The translations under genes were made by a program, and so were the position numbers. A stretch of 64,000 bases of DNA from Planctomycetota bacterium (GTDB lineage: Bacteria > Planctomycetota > UBA1135 > GCA-002686595), in assembly GCA_014237855.1 (NCBI GenBank), contig JABACD010000010.1, positions 124,001-188,000 of the forward strand, in the 5' to 3' direction. Of the stretch, positions 34,683 through 43,461 are shown one piece after another (positions within the stretch are counted from its first letter, which is position 1; each line of letters begins with the position of its first letter). The notes under the pieces are model-generated. The model saw nothing but the letters and a program-made list of their open reading frames with translations. It was not told where the DNA came from and did not search any database.

Positions 34683-36350
34683 CTAGCGAGAAAGCGTGCC
34701 CTCTTCGATGTGCAGGCCGGATCTCGCCAGGCAGGCGGAGAGCCGTGCGTGGCTTGGAATGCGCTGCAGCATCCGCTCATACCTCACGGAGTTTTTCGTG
34801 CGGAGATGCTCCCCCCAGGTGAGGATCTCCGCCGGATCTCCCTCGAGCAGCACGAGCACGAAGTAGGCCTCGACCAGCTCCGAGCGCATGATGTGCCTGC
34901 TGGGAATCTCAGCCAGGATCTCTCGCGCTCGCTCCAGGTGTGGACGGGGATCCAGGGCGATGGCGGCGCGGCTCACCACGCCGTGAACGCGCCTGTGCTT
35001 CGAGATCGAGAGATGCCGCTTGGAGAGCTCGAGGACCTCACAGCTGCGACGGAAGTCGAGCAGGCGCTCTTCCAGCTCGGTGGGTAAGTTCGAGGTCGCC
35101 CCCTGCTCGCGTGCAGCGATCTCGTCGGTCACCAGGCAGGCCATCAGGTACTGCCCGTAGACGCTCGGATGGACATGGTCGATGAAGGTCGGCGGCTCCC
35201 CCGCAGCCGGCACGCGCTCGAGCCAGGGCGCCACGACCGTCGTGGCCTGGCCCCGGGCAGCGGCCGCCTGGCGCAGACGATCCAGGACGGCAGCTGACGA
35301 GGCCACCGCATACTCGTCACGGCCAAGAGCCTCGAGGTCGAGCTGGCGAGCGGCCTCGACCTCGCCACGCTGCCAGGCCAGGGCGGCTCGAAGGTGCAAG
35401 AGCTCTGCAACCTGGGAGTCGACTTCCAGTAGCGCCTCGAGCTCACTCGCCGCGAGGTCGGCCTGGCCCTCGTGCAGGTATGCCGCCGCCGCTTGCAGGC
35501 CCTCAGAATAGTCTGCCCGATCCTCTGCTGGAACTGGCGAGGAAAATGCCGAGGCGACCGGCCCGAACTCCCTGCCATTGGAAGCAGGCTCGACCAGGAT
35601 CAGCTCCGCGCCAGCTGCTTCCGCGGCATCGATCAGGCCGGCGACCTGTTCCTGGTAGTGATCGAGTACCAGCTCGCGGGCCGGCTCGATGACGGACTCC
35701 ACCAGGAGCTCGTTCGGCCGGCCTGCTGTCAGGGTGGCCCAGTCGGCGTGATTGCCCCCCAGCAGCGTCGATCTCAGGGCGCGTCCGGTTCGCAGGCCCG
35801 TCCATGGAGAGAGCAGGCGATCGAGGATCGGGTGCTGGACTCGATCGATGAAGGGGGCGGGGTGCTGGAGGAGGAACTCGTTGTGCCCGGTGTAGGCCAC
35901 AAGGAACTCAGGAGTCAGCTCCTCGAGGGCGAACTCGGCCACCTGGCGAACCCGCCTGGCGTTGAAGCCCGACGCTCCCAGGTTCACCACCTCCCAGTCG
36001 CCGCCCAGGCGCTCACCAAGACGAACTTCGAGGAAGTCAGCGATGGTGGAGCCAGAGCGAAGGTGCAGTCCATAGATCGTCGAGTCGCCGACCATGACCA
36101 CACGTCGGGTCCCTGAGCGAGGGGCCGCAGAGATCTCCACCATGTGTGCGGGACGACTGCGGCCATGCAGGTAGATCGCGAGACCGCCGTGGCCATCCTC
36201 CTCGTACTTGAACTCGTTCCTTGGGCCGCGAAAGAGCCCCATCATCATCAGGCTGAGCTCCAAGCAGACCAGTCCGAAGAGCAAGACCAGGCAGGAGAGC
36301 AAGAGGCGCGTGAGCCGTCGTTTGGGGGGAGAGGCGATGGGCAACATCAT
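34683..36350 (-). CDS. Membrane-anchored SGNH/GDSL-type hydrolase with inserted helical domain
   Basis: 555-aa protein with an N-terminal signal anchor (about 15-37, RLLLSCLVLLFGLVCLELSL). An extracytoplasmic SGNH-like domain follows: block I VVMVGDSTIYGLHL (Ser90), a Gly-containing block VVNLGASGFNARR, block III as YTGHNEFLL and block V FIDHVHPSVYG (Asp and His, about 390). Between blocks III and V is an alpha-helical, TPR-like insertion (about 265-350, rich in Ala/Glu/Leu pairs such as LAASELEALLEVDSQVAELLHLR). The C-terminal ~130 residues are also helical. It probably acts as an esterase or acyltransferase on envelope glycans or lipids; this is inference. I chose the tandem ATG at 36350/36347 preceding the anchor. 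It lies downstream of the GT39-like gene in the same direction (127-base gap). Confidence 0.78.
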   Translation of the reverse strand: MMLPIASPPKRRLTRLLLSCLVLLFGLVCLELSLMMMGLFRGPRNEFKYEEDGHGGLAIYLHGRSRPAHMVEISAAPRSGTRRVVMVGDSTIYGLHLRSGSTIADFLEVRLGERLGGDWEVVNLGASGFNARRVRQVAEFALEELTPEFLVAYTGHNEFLLQHPAPFIDRVQHPILDRLLSPWTGLRTGRALRSTLLGGNHADWATLTAGRPNELLVESVIEPARELVLDHYQEQVAGLIDAAEAAGAELILVEPASNGREFGPVASAFSSPVPAEDRADYSEGLQAAAAYLHEGQADLAASELEALLEVDSQVAELLHLRAALAWQRGEVEAARQLDLEALGRDEYAVASSAAVLDRLRQAAAARGQATTVVAPWLERVPAAGEPPTFIDHVHPSVYGQYLMACLVTDEIAAREQGATSNLPTELEERLLDFRRSCEVLELSKRHLSISKHRRVHGVVSRAAIALDPRPHLERAREILAEIPSRHIMRSELVEAYFVLVLLEGDPAEILTWGEHLRTKNSVRYERMLQRIPSHARLSACLARSGLHIEEGTLSR

Positions 36351-36477
36351 ATCGGCCTTTCGTCCGCGTGCGGAACTGCCGGACTCCCTTCGTCCAGCGC
36401 TCCGGGTCGAAGCCTGCGAGCCGGGAGTTTCCACTCAGACAGCTGACCGAGGTGCGGTGTGGTGCTCGTCCCCGAGA

Positions 36478-38223
36478 CTACCGGAGCGTCCAGGCCTCGA
36501 GCACGGGACCAAGGCGCTCTGCTGCCAGCACGTCACTGCGAAAGCTACCCGAGACGAACTTCACCTCACTTGATGACTCATTCCCGGCTCCCCAGGGACC
36601 AAAGCGGGCCAGAGAGACACCTTGTAACTCCTGAAGTCGGCGGCCGGGCCCATCGATGGGGGACCACGCATCGGTGATGATGTAGGTTGCCTCCAGGTCC
36701 ATCACGATCTTCTTCACAGCCTTGCGGTCTCCCGGGAAGTCTGGAAGGTCATGCGGTAGCTCACCACCGGTGGCCAGTGGAAGAATGGGAGTCACGGGGT
36801 TGTGTAGGGCACCATCGGGAAGGCTCGCCAGGTACTTGAACCAGACCAGCTTCAGCTTGGAGTCAAGAGGGTCCCTCCCCGAGTTCCTGCGGACTGGCCG
36901 CAGCAGCGGCAGGTCAAGGTTGGGACTGATCAGGACCTGCTCCTGATCCAGTAATGTCTTCTCCTGCACCCAGGCCGCTGCCTCCTCGTAGGAGTCGGGA
37001 AGGCTGTGCAACCAGGCGAGTCGAACACACGGCCAGGCAGCGAGGCCGAGCAGCGAGCCGGTGAGTACCAGAGAAGAGGCTCTGCCTGCCTTGAGGCCCA
37101 ATCGCCGGGTCAGTGGTTCGCGCAACCAGGAGAGGGAGTACGCAGCCATGACTGCCGCGGCGGGCAGCACTGGGATCAGAAAGCGCTCAAAGGACTTCCC
37201 ATGGATGCCGATCACAATCAGGTAGAACAGCACCGGAGCGAACAGCACGGACAGCCGCACGTCAGCTGGTCCCGGTTGTTCCTGTTTCCCTGTGCGTCTC
37301 CACGGACGGGCTGACAGGAACAACGCCGTGCCGAGGATGGAGGCCACCAGGAGCACGGGGTCGTATGCCCAAAAGGACTGAGGTAGCGTGAGGAAGCCCT
37401 CGCCATTGAATCGTTCCCAGTTCAGCACATGTGGAAATCGGTGGTTACTCAAGCCTGGCACGGCAACAGAGCCAGACTCGACCTGGGTGAAGAAGAAGGG
37501 GTAGGCAATGCGAGCGCTGAAGAGCAGAGCCGTCGACGCCGCAAGGAGTGCTGGCCATCGAATTGGTGCCTTCACCCGCCAGCGCTGAACCACAGCGAGT
37601 AGCGGTGCGGTGAGAAACAGGGCGCCACTGTGCAGCGTCGTCATCACCAGGGCGCTGGAGAGGGTGACTAGGAGCAGGTCGCGGCGAGTTCCTGTCCGTG
37701 CCCAGCGCTCCGAGGTCAGGAGGGTGGCGAGTACCGGTGCCATCAGGGCCGCGTGGGGCCGAGCCTGGTGAGCAAAGGTCTGCATCAGAAGACTCGTCGC
37801 AAGGAAAAGCACGGCCACCGCTGCCCAGGGTGCAGAGAGCAGTCGGCGCCCGAGCAGGTAGGTCAGTGGTAGGGCCAGGGCGGCCAGGAGCATGATGACC
37901 AACCGCGCTGCAATCAGATGTCGGGACGCGAAGGAGAGGTGCGCTTCAAGCTCCCCCGCAGCGCCGACCGTCTCTGACAGACCCAGGTCACTCGCGCGAG
38001 GGACGAGCGCTATCAGGGTCGGTAGGAGATGAGGGTACTTGGACCAGGCTACTCCGCTCCAGCTTGATTCGCCTCTCAATATCAAGGACTGCCGTACCAA
38101 CGCCGCGTCCATCTCCTTGCCATGGGGTAGCAAGCTGTCGATCGTCCAGCCGTGCAGTCCGATGTGGAGCAGGACTACCGAGATTACGACGAGGATCGCG
38201 GTTCCGGTGTAGCGGGAGGACAT
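36478..38223 (-). CDS. GT39-like polytopic glycosyltransferase
   Basis: 581-aa integral membrane protein with about ten to twelve predicted helices, in the style of ArnT/PMT (GT-C) enzymes that use polyprenyl-linked sugars. The first long loop after TM1 carries the acidic/His catalytic-region pattern LLPHGKEMDAALVRQS and SKYPHLLP. Downstream helices are hydrophobic with Arg-rich loops, and a soluble C-terminal domain begins around 400 (SLPDSYEEAAAWVQEKTLLDQEQVLISP). GT-C sugar specificity cannot be predicted. It probably decorates lipids or exported proteins. The start at 38223 is an ATG that begins the first hydrophobic helix (SSRYTGTAILVVISVVLLHIG). A candidate promoter lies about 130 bases upstream. 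The membrane-anchored SGNH hydrolase gene follows. Confidence 0.78.
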   Translation of the reverse strand: MSSRYTGTAILVVISVVLLHIGLHGWTIDSLLPHGKEMDAALVRQSLILRGESSWSGVAWSKYPHLLPTLIALVPRASDLGLSETVGAAGELEAHLSFASRHLIAARLVIMLLAALALPLTYLLGRRLLSAPWAAVAVLFLATSLLMQTFAHQARPHAALMAPVLATLLTSERWARTGTRRDLLLVTLSSALVMTTLHSGALFLTAPLLAVVQRWRVKAPIRWPALLAASTALLFSARIAYPFFFTQVESGSVAVPGLSNHRFPHVLNWERFNGEGFLTLPQSFWAYDPVLLVASILGTALFLSARPWRRTGKQEQPGPADVRLSVLFAPVLFYLIVIGIHGKSFERFLIPVLPAAAVMAAYSLSWLREPLTRRLGLKAGRASSLVLTGSLLGLAAWPCVRLAWLHSLPDSYEEAAAWVQEKTLLDQEQVLISPNLDLPLLRPVRRNSGRDPLDSKLKLVWFKYLASLPDGALHNPVTPILPLATGGELPHDLPDFPGDRKAVKKIVMDLEATYIITDAWSPIDGPGRRLQELQGVSLARFGPWGAGNESSSEVKFVSGSFRSDVLAAERLGPVLEAWTLR

Positions 38224-38727
38224 CCGTTTGACGTGAGAGGATCTGGGGCTGATTCGTTGCGGGGAGTAGATGTTCTAGTGGTCGACGGGGCGCACCTGAT
38301 CAGGAATTGGGGTATGAGAACCAGTAGCCCATGTTGGCAGCCTTCGAGGGTCATTATACCGGGTCTTACAAGACGGTTCGTAAATTGAGAGTTGTCGCAG
38401 AATGGGGTGAGACCAGCCGTCCAGGGGGACCAGGCCCTGTTCATGACGGGGACGAGCGTGTGAATGCCAGGCAAGGTCAGAGGAGATGGGCGACCTAGGT
38501 GCCTTCCTCGCACCCCGCGAACGATCTTGGCTGACTTCACGGCTGGGCCTGGGCCAAGAGGCCCGACGCTTCCTCCTCGCCCAGACGTCGAGAGCGGAGT
38601 CAAGCCATCCGGATGTGGGGCTCGTTGCTTGTGAGGCGCTGGGAAGCCGGGGGCCATCGGGTTCGCCCGTGCTCTCTGAGCTGCCTTCGACACAATTCTC
38701 TTTTCGGCACGGAATGCTCTCCGCAAC
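38224..38727. other. Divergent intergenic region between the GT39-like gene and ppc
   Basis: About 500 bases without a recognised gene. The left part is AT-richer (around 38345-38395) and should hold promoters for the divergent genes. No RNA gene or repeat was recognised. Longer open frames crossing this region on the - strand run into ppc antisense and have no recognisable product. Confidence 0.5.
38353..38358 (-). promoter_or_regulatory. Candidate -10 element for the GT39-like gene
   Basis: Perfect TATAAT on the - strand, in an AT-rich patch of an otherwise GC-rich region, 130 bases upstream of the ATG at 38223. The best upstream hexamer, TTTACG (38384-38379), is 20 bases away, longer than the usual spacer, so the -35 is unconvincing. 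Confidence 0.3.
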
Positions 38728-41463
38728 ATGGTCTCCATGCCTGATGCTTCGATGAATGCCGAGCCGGTCTACTTCGCACTCAAGGACCGACCCCTGCGCG
38801 CGGACGTGGGCCGGCTCGGGGCCTTGCTCGGGGACCTCCTGCGGCAGATTGCCTCTCCCGGAGTCTTCGAGACCGTGGAAGCCTCGCGGCGCGCCGCCCG
38901 TCGTCGGCGCAAGGGTGACCCAACAGGTGGCGAGGAACTCTCTGCTAGGCTGAAAGCGCTCCCTGTCCCCAAGGCGCTGGAGGTCGCCCGCGCCTTCAGC
39001 GCTTACTTCGGAGTGGTCAACACCGCTGAGCAGGTACACCGACTCAGGCGACGCATCGACTACCTCTCCGCGGGAGAGCTGCAGCCGGGGAGCCTGCGCG
39101 CCGCGGCTTGCGAGCTGGCGCAGCGGGGCACCACCCTCGAGGAGGTCCAGGTGGCCCTCGCGAACCTCATGGTCGAGCCGGTCTTCACGGCGCACCCCAC
39201 CGAGTCCGTCCGACGCACCCTGCTCAAGAAGGACCAGCGGCTCGCCCAGGCACTGGTTGAGCGCTTCGGAGTTGAGGGGCTCGATCCGGTCAGCCTGGGA
39301 GTCCTGGACGAGCGCATCACCCTGGAGATCGCCTCCGCCTGGCAGACCGAGGAGCAGCTTCCCGGCCCACCCTCGGTGGCCGACGAGGTTGAGCATGTCC
39401 TGTTCTTCCTCTCAGACGTGCTCTATCGCGTGGTGCCTGCCCTGCACGAGGAACTGGAGCGCGCCCTCGAGCTCGCCTATGACCGGCCTGTTCGTATCGA
39501 CCGTCCCGTTGTGCGCTTCGCTTCATGGGTGGGAGGTGACATGGATGGCAACCCGAACGTCGATGCCGACACCATCCGCGCAACCTTGGCCCGGCACCTC
39601 GAGCTCGCCCTACGACGCTACGAGGGAGAGCTGCGGGGACTGCACGAGCACCTGTCTCAATCTGCCACCCGGGTCGAGATCGACGGAGCCCTGCTCGACC
39701 GGGTACGCGACTACGCAGCACGCTTTCCCGATGAGTTTGCCGCTGTTCCCGGTCGGTACACGGACATGCCCTACCGACAGCTACTGTGGCTGATGTCAGC
39801 GCGCCTGGCTCGCAAGGGGCGTGGGCTGCAGGGAGGCTATGGCCCGCCCGAGGAGTTCCGCGAGGATCTCGAGCTGATCGCGGGTAGCCTCCAACGCCAC
39901 GGAGGCGCACGCGCAGGCCTGGCCCTGGTGCGGCGCGCGCTGTGGCGCGCCAAGGTCTTCGGATTCCATCTGGCCGCTCTCGATGTGCGGCAGGACGCCG
40001 AGGTCCACCGCTCTGCGGTTGGCGCCTTGCTGGGTGACCCGGACTTCGCCGAGCGTGCGGCCGCGGAACGGCTGGTCGCGATCGTCGAGGTCCTGGCCGG
40101 AGTGATGCCCACGGAGTTTGCCTCCGACGACGAGCTGCGACGTTCTCTGGATGTCTTTCGCGCTCTCGCCGAGGCCCGCGAGCGCTACGGGTCCCGGGCC
40201 CTCGGCCCATACGTGATCTCCATGGCCCAGGGCCCCGACGATGCCCTGGCGGTCTTGCTCCTCGCTCGAGCCGGGGGCTGCCTGGATGCCGAGGGTCGCG
40301 TGCCCCTGGATGTCGCACCCCTCTTCGAGACGGTGGAAGATCTCGAGGCCGGCCCTGACGTCCTGCGGGCCCTGGCCGCCGACCCGACCTACGCCGCCCA
40401 CCTCCAGGCTCGTGGCCGCCGCCAGGTCGTGATGCTCGGCTACTCCGACAGCAACAAGGACGGTGGAATCGCCGCGTCGCGGGTGGCGCTCGACCGCGCC
40501 CAGGAGCGTCTGGTCGCCGTGGCCGCGGAGCTCGACCTGCAGCTGGAGTTGTTCCATGGTCGCGGCGGTTCGATCAGTCGTGGCGGTTCGAAGCCCCGAG
40601 ATGGAATCCTCGCTGCACCGCGCGGCGCCCTGGCAGGCAGGGCCCGAACCACCGAACAGGGAGAGATCATCGGTGCCAAGTTCGGCCTGCGGGGCATTGC
40701 CAGTCGCACCCTCGAGGTGACCCTTGGAGCCCTGCTCGAGCGGACCGCAGGAGGTGACCAGGCGCGAGCAGCGACCAGCGAGGAGCGCGCGATCGCCGAC
40801 ACTCTCGGCCATGCCAGTCGGGTTCGTTACCGGGAGCTGGTGCACGAAGACGCTGACTTCCCCGCGCTCTTCCGGGAGATGACGCCCCTGGACGTGATCG
40901 AGCGGCTGCAGATTGGCTCGCGTCCCGCACGACGCCGCGAGATGCGGGGTGTCGAGGACCTGCGCGCGATTCCCTGGGTCTTCGCCTGGACCCAGTGCCG
41001 CGCCGTTCTCCCTGGCTGGTTCGGCGTCGGGACGGGCCTCAGCGAGGCCATCGCCGCTCACGGCCTGGACACCGTACGTCGAGCCGTGCGCAGCTGGCCA
41101 TTCCTGTCGACCCTCGTGGCCGACGTGGAGATGGTCCTGGCCAAGAGCGACCTCGACATCGCCGCCCGCTACGCCGAGCTGGCCGGCGAGGTCGGGTTGC
41201 GGCTGTTCCCCTTGATCAGGAGCGAGCACGAGCTGGCCGTGGCCAGGTTGCTCGAGGTCACCGAGTCCCGAGAGCTGCTCGAACACGACGCGACCTTGCG
41301 CCGCTCCATCCGCCTGCGCAACCCCTACGTGGATCCCCTCAGCTTCATGCAGATCGACCTGCTGCGTCGCTGGCGGGCCGGCGACCGCCAGGATCACGCG
41401 CTGGAACGCGCCCTGGCTCAGACCGTCCGCGGCATCGCGCGAGGGCTTCGTAATACGGGCTGA
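38728..41463 (+). CDS. ppc: Phosphoenolpyruvate carboxylase
   Basis: 911-aa cytosolic enzyme that carboxylates phosphoenolpyruvate with bicarbonate to oxaloacetate, replenishing the TCA cycle. All catalytic signatures are present: VFTAHPTESVRR (catalytic His156), GGDMDGNPNVD, GYSDSNKDGGI (Lys577) and the mobile-loop FHGRGGSISRGG (His610, Arg612). The C-terminal allosteric/oligomer region ends DLLRRWRAGD...LRNTG. Length is slightly above the E. coli enzyme (883 aa), mainly at the N-terminus. The ATG at 38728 is the first in frame; a second in-frame ATG at 38755 (MNAEPVYFAL) is also possible and would give a protein nine residues shorter. The gene stands alone, and the convergent pgeF gene begins its end 77 bases downstream. 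Confidence 0.97.
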   Translation: MVSMPDASMNAEPVYFALKDRPLRADVGRLGALLGDLLRQIASPGVFETVEASRRAARRRRKGDPTGGEELSARLKALPVPKALEVARAFSAYFGVVNTAEQVHRLRRRIDYLSAGELQPGSLRAAACELAQRGTTLEEVQVALANLMVEPVFTAHPTESVRRTLLKKDQRLAQALVERFGVEGLDPVSLGVLDERITLEIASAWQTEEQLPGPPSVADEVEHVLFFLSDVLYRVVPALHEELERALELAYDRPVRIDRPVVRFASWVGGDMDGNPNVDADTIRATLARHLELALRRYEGELRGLHEHLSQSATRVEIDGALLDRVRDYAARFPDEFAAVPGRYTDMPYRQLLWLMSARLARKGRGLQGGYGPPEEFREDLELIAGSLQRHGGARAGLALVRRALWRAKVFGFHLAALDVRQDAEVHRSAVGALLGDPDFAERAAAERLVAIVEVLAGVMPTEFASDDELRRSLDVFRALAEARERYGSRALGPYVISMAQGPDDALAVLLLARAGGCLDAEGRVPLDVAPLFETVEDLEAGPDVLRALAADPTYAAHLQARGRRQVVMLGYSDSNKDGGIAASRVALDRAQERLVAVAAELDLQLELFHGRGGSISRGGSKPRDGILAAPRGALAGRARTTEQGEIIGAKFGLRGIASRTLEVTLGALLERTAGGDQARAATSEERAIADTLGHASRVRYRELVHEDADFPALFREMTPLDVIERLQIGSRPARRREMRGVEDLRAIPWVFAWTQCRAVLPGWFGVGTGLSEAIAAHGLDTVRRAVRSWPFLSTLVADVEMVLAKSDLDIAARYAELAGEVGLRLFPLIRSEHELAVARLLEVTESRELLEHDATLRRSIRLRNPYVDPLSFMQIDLLRRWRAGDRQDHALERALAQTVRGIARGLRNTG

Positions 41464-41540
41464 CCAGAGCTCGTCGAACCACCGAGAGTCGACCAGATCC
41501 CCCCGGCCCTCGTGCCACCTCGAGGGTGACGACCTGCTCC

Positions 41541-42248
41541 CTACTGCCGAATGGCAATCACGCTGGCGAAGGTCGGGTAGGAGGCCGGCCTCTGTTCTGC
41601 CTCCTGATGGGTCCAGAACCGGTAGGAGAAGTAGTTGGGGTCAGAGTAGCTGTTGGTGCCGTCGTCCCGAACTCTGGTGATGCCGACTGCTCGTAGGGTG
41701 TCGCGCACACCAGCGGAGAGGTCGAACTGGTATCCCGTGTCGTTCCGCAAGACGTAGCTGGCACGGGGTTCTTCGATGGCTGCAACGAAATCAGCCTGCA
41801 CCTCGAAGTTCCCTGCGCGCAGGTGCGGCCCCATGAAGGCCTCAAAGGAAGAGGGCGCGAAGCCGCGTTCAGAACACAGATCGGCGAAGGCCTCGATCAT
41901 TCCGCTGCAGAACCCCCGCCAGCCGCAGTGCAGCGCTGCGACCACACCTGCCTCAGGACTCGACAGCAAGATGGGCACGCAATCGGCAGTCCTGACCACC
42001 AGCATGACGCCGGGCTGATCCGTCCAGAGGCCATCGGTCGCCGTGAAGACCTGGTCATTCTCTGCTTGGCTTCCAACGTACTCGATGTTGGCTCCGTGCA
42101 CCTGGTTCATCCAGACGCGGCGCTGCGCGGTCTCGCCGTCGAGGGCCTCTCCCAGTCGCCGTGCCAGGTTTGCGTCGCGTTGCACCACAGGCCCGAACTC
42201 CTTATCGGTGACACCGTACGCACAGAAGCTGTTGCTCTCGACCTGCAT
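41541..42248 (-). CDS. pgeF: Peptidoglycan editing factor / purine nucleoside phosphorylase (PgeF, YfiH, LACC1 family)
   Basis: 235-aa cytosolic protein of the Cu-oxidase_4 (DUF152) family. Family members are zinc-dependent purine nucleoside phosphorylases/adenosine deaminases, and E. coli YfiH (PgeF) corrects wrongly incorporated UDP-MurNAc-L-Ser. Signature residues are seen in WMNQVHGANIEYV, VVRTADCVPILL and AALHCGWRGFCSG, providing the Cys/His zinc ligands, with MGPHLRAGNFEV (family form GP.I....YEV). The C-terminus (FWTHQEAEQRPASYPTFASVIAIR) matches the usual RR.G....R....I ending loosely. The ATG at 42248 lies 6 bases after the stop of the sulfotransferase-like gene, so the two are likely cotranscribed. 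Confidence 0.9.
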   Translation of the reverse strand: MQVESNSFCAYGVTDKEFGPVVQRDANLARRLGEALDGETAQRRVWMNQVHGANIEYVGSQAENDQVFTATDGLWTDQPGVMLVVRTADCVPILLSSPEAGVVAALHCGWRGFCSGMIEAFADLCSERGFAPSSFEAFMGPHLRAGNFEVQADFVAAIEEPRASYVLRNDTGYQFDLSAGVRDTLRAVGITRVRDDGTNSYSDPNYFSYRFWTHQEAEQRPASYPTFASVIAIRQ

Positions 42249-42254
42249 GGGACG

Positions 42255-43121
42255 CTAGCTCGACTGGGTGTCTGCTTGCGAGCTCTCGTGATGTGTGTGG
42301 GGGAGGGCGCCGGAGAGCTGCAGGCGTTCGGGGGCGGCGCTCAGCTCTCGGTAGATGTCCAGGCAGGAGAGGATGTGGGCACGGAAACCGTTCGCCTCGG
42401 GAAAGGCCTCGAGAGTGGGAAGAGGATCGAGGTCAGGCTGGATGCCTGTGCTTTGCAGGACCCGCTCGTACAGGTGCCGATGCTTTCCGTCGAGGTTGTC
42501 GAGCTCGGTATCGGGGCACACCTGCCAGGTGAGCATCCTCTCCTCGAACTTCAGCTGCAGCGCCTTGAAGATCTTCGGGAAGATCGCACTGGGACAGTTG
42601 CGGAAGTCAGCCGCGTCGACGATCACGAAGGGGACCGCATTCTCGCGGCAGTACTCGACCTGCCTTGCGATGAGTTCCCAGCCAGTCTCGACCTGCGGGA
42701 AGATGGGGCTGTCTCCGACCTCGGCTTTCTTGGAGATCCTGGAGGAGATGTTGAGCTTTGGATTGCGAATCAGGAAGACGATCGGGTCGGTTGCAAGCGC
42801 AGCGAGCAGCGGGAAGTTATCGCCTATCTGGTAGGGCATCTCCTTGATAACCAGGCAGCTGCCGCTGGTTGCTGAGCCACTTCTCGTGAGAGGCTCGAGG
42901 TCCAAGGGAGCGTCCAGCTTGCTGGCGACCTCTTGCAGCCCTGCACCCTCGTAGTACGTGATCTCAAAGGGCTCGTGGCTGTAGTAGCCGATCGCATCGT
43001 GTTCCCAGAAGACCCGGGAGAAGGCGGTCGAGCTGCAACGTGGCGGAGAGACAATCACGAAGATGCGTCCGTGGCGGGCGTGCAGCTGCTGGACTGTTGC
43101 CTCGAACTCCTGGTTGCTCAT
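42255..43121 (-). CDS. Sulfotransferase-like P-loop protein
   Basis: 288-aa predicted cytosolic protein. A phosphosulfate-binding loop follows the first strand (IFVIVSPPRCSSTAFSRVFW), and a 3'-phosphate-binding-like segment appears in PIVFLIRNPKLNISSRISK, the two hallmarks of the sulfotransferase superfamily. Other stretches (FVIVDAADFRNCPSAIFPKIFKAL, FEERMLTW) match the helical acceptor region of this group, related to sulfotransferase/branched-chain-aminotransferase-associated proteins. I chose the ATG at 43121 (MSNQEFEATVQQLHARHG); a longer in-frame extension upstream to 43256 is Pro/Arg-rich and runs through a G-tract. The gene precedes pgeF by 6 bases. Acceptor unknown; it is not closely similar to the sulfotransferase at 27417. 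Confidence 0.7.
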   Translation of the reverse strand: MSNQEFEATVQQLHARHGRIFVIVSPPRCSSTAFSRVFWEHDAIGYYSHEPFEITYYEGAGLQEVASKLDAPLDLEPLTRSGSATSGSCLVIKEMPYQIGDNFPLLAALATDPIVFLIRNPKLNISSRISKKAEVGDSPIFPQVETGWELIARQVEYCRENAVPFVIVDAADFRNCPSAIFPKIFKALQLKFEERMLTWQVCPDTELDNLDGKHRHLYERVLQSTGIQPDLDPLPTLEAFPEANGFRAHILSCLDIYRELSAAPERLQLSGALPHTHHESSQADTQSS

Positions 43122-43461
43122 GATGCCTTGCAACCATACCGGAGGGACTCGAGGAGGGCACTCGTGGAGTTGGATTCGACGGCTGCGGGGGGGGGGCCGA
43201 CCCGGCCCGAAGAGGAGTGGCGCTGGCGGCCAGATCGATGGGGTCTGGCGAGGCATTGGACTGCTCAGAACCGTAATTCACTGGCCTGATCGGCTGGAGG
43301 GCATCTGCCCGAAGAATCTGCAGATAATCGGGCCTTGGCCTTCCAAGGCGGGGCAGCCGTGGATCTTTGAGTGGTGAGTCAGTTCCCCTCTTGCTGTGGG
43401 CTTCCCTGGGACTCGTGCCCTTGCAGCAATCACCGATCCCGAGTCCCCAGCAGGCAGATTG
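43122..43461. other. Divergent intergenic region upstream of the M23 peptidase gene
   Basis: About 340 bases between divergent genes, no gene recognised. It contains a G-tract (ten Gs near 43188-43197) and a hairpin GCCTTGG / CCAAGGC with a 4-base loop at 43332-43349, about 110 bases before the ATG at 43462. Either could affect expression of the downstream gene; no further evidence. Confidence 0.45.

Noticed and set aside
38275..39396. 373-codon open frame on the - strand spanning the ppc start
   Set aside because: Overlaps the conserved catalytic N-terminal half of ppc; no domain recognised.
41507..41526. Hairpin CCCTCG / CGAGGG between ppc and pgeF as a terminator
   Set aside because: Only six base pairs with an eight-base loop and no U-tract; too weak to annotate.
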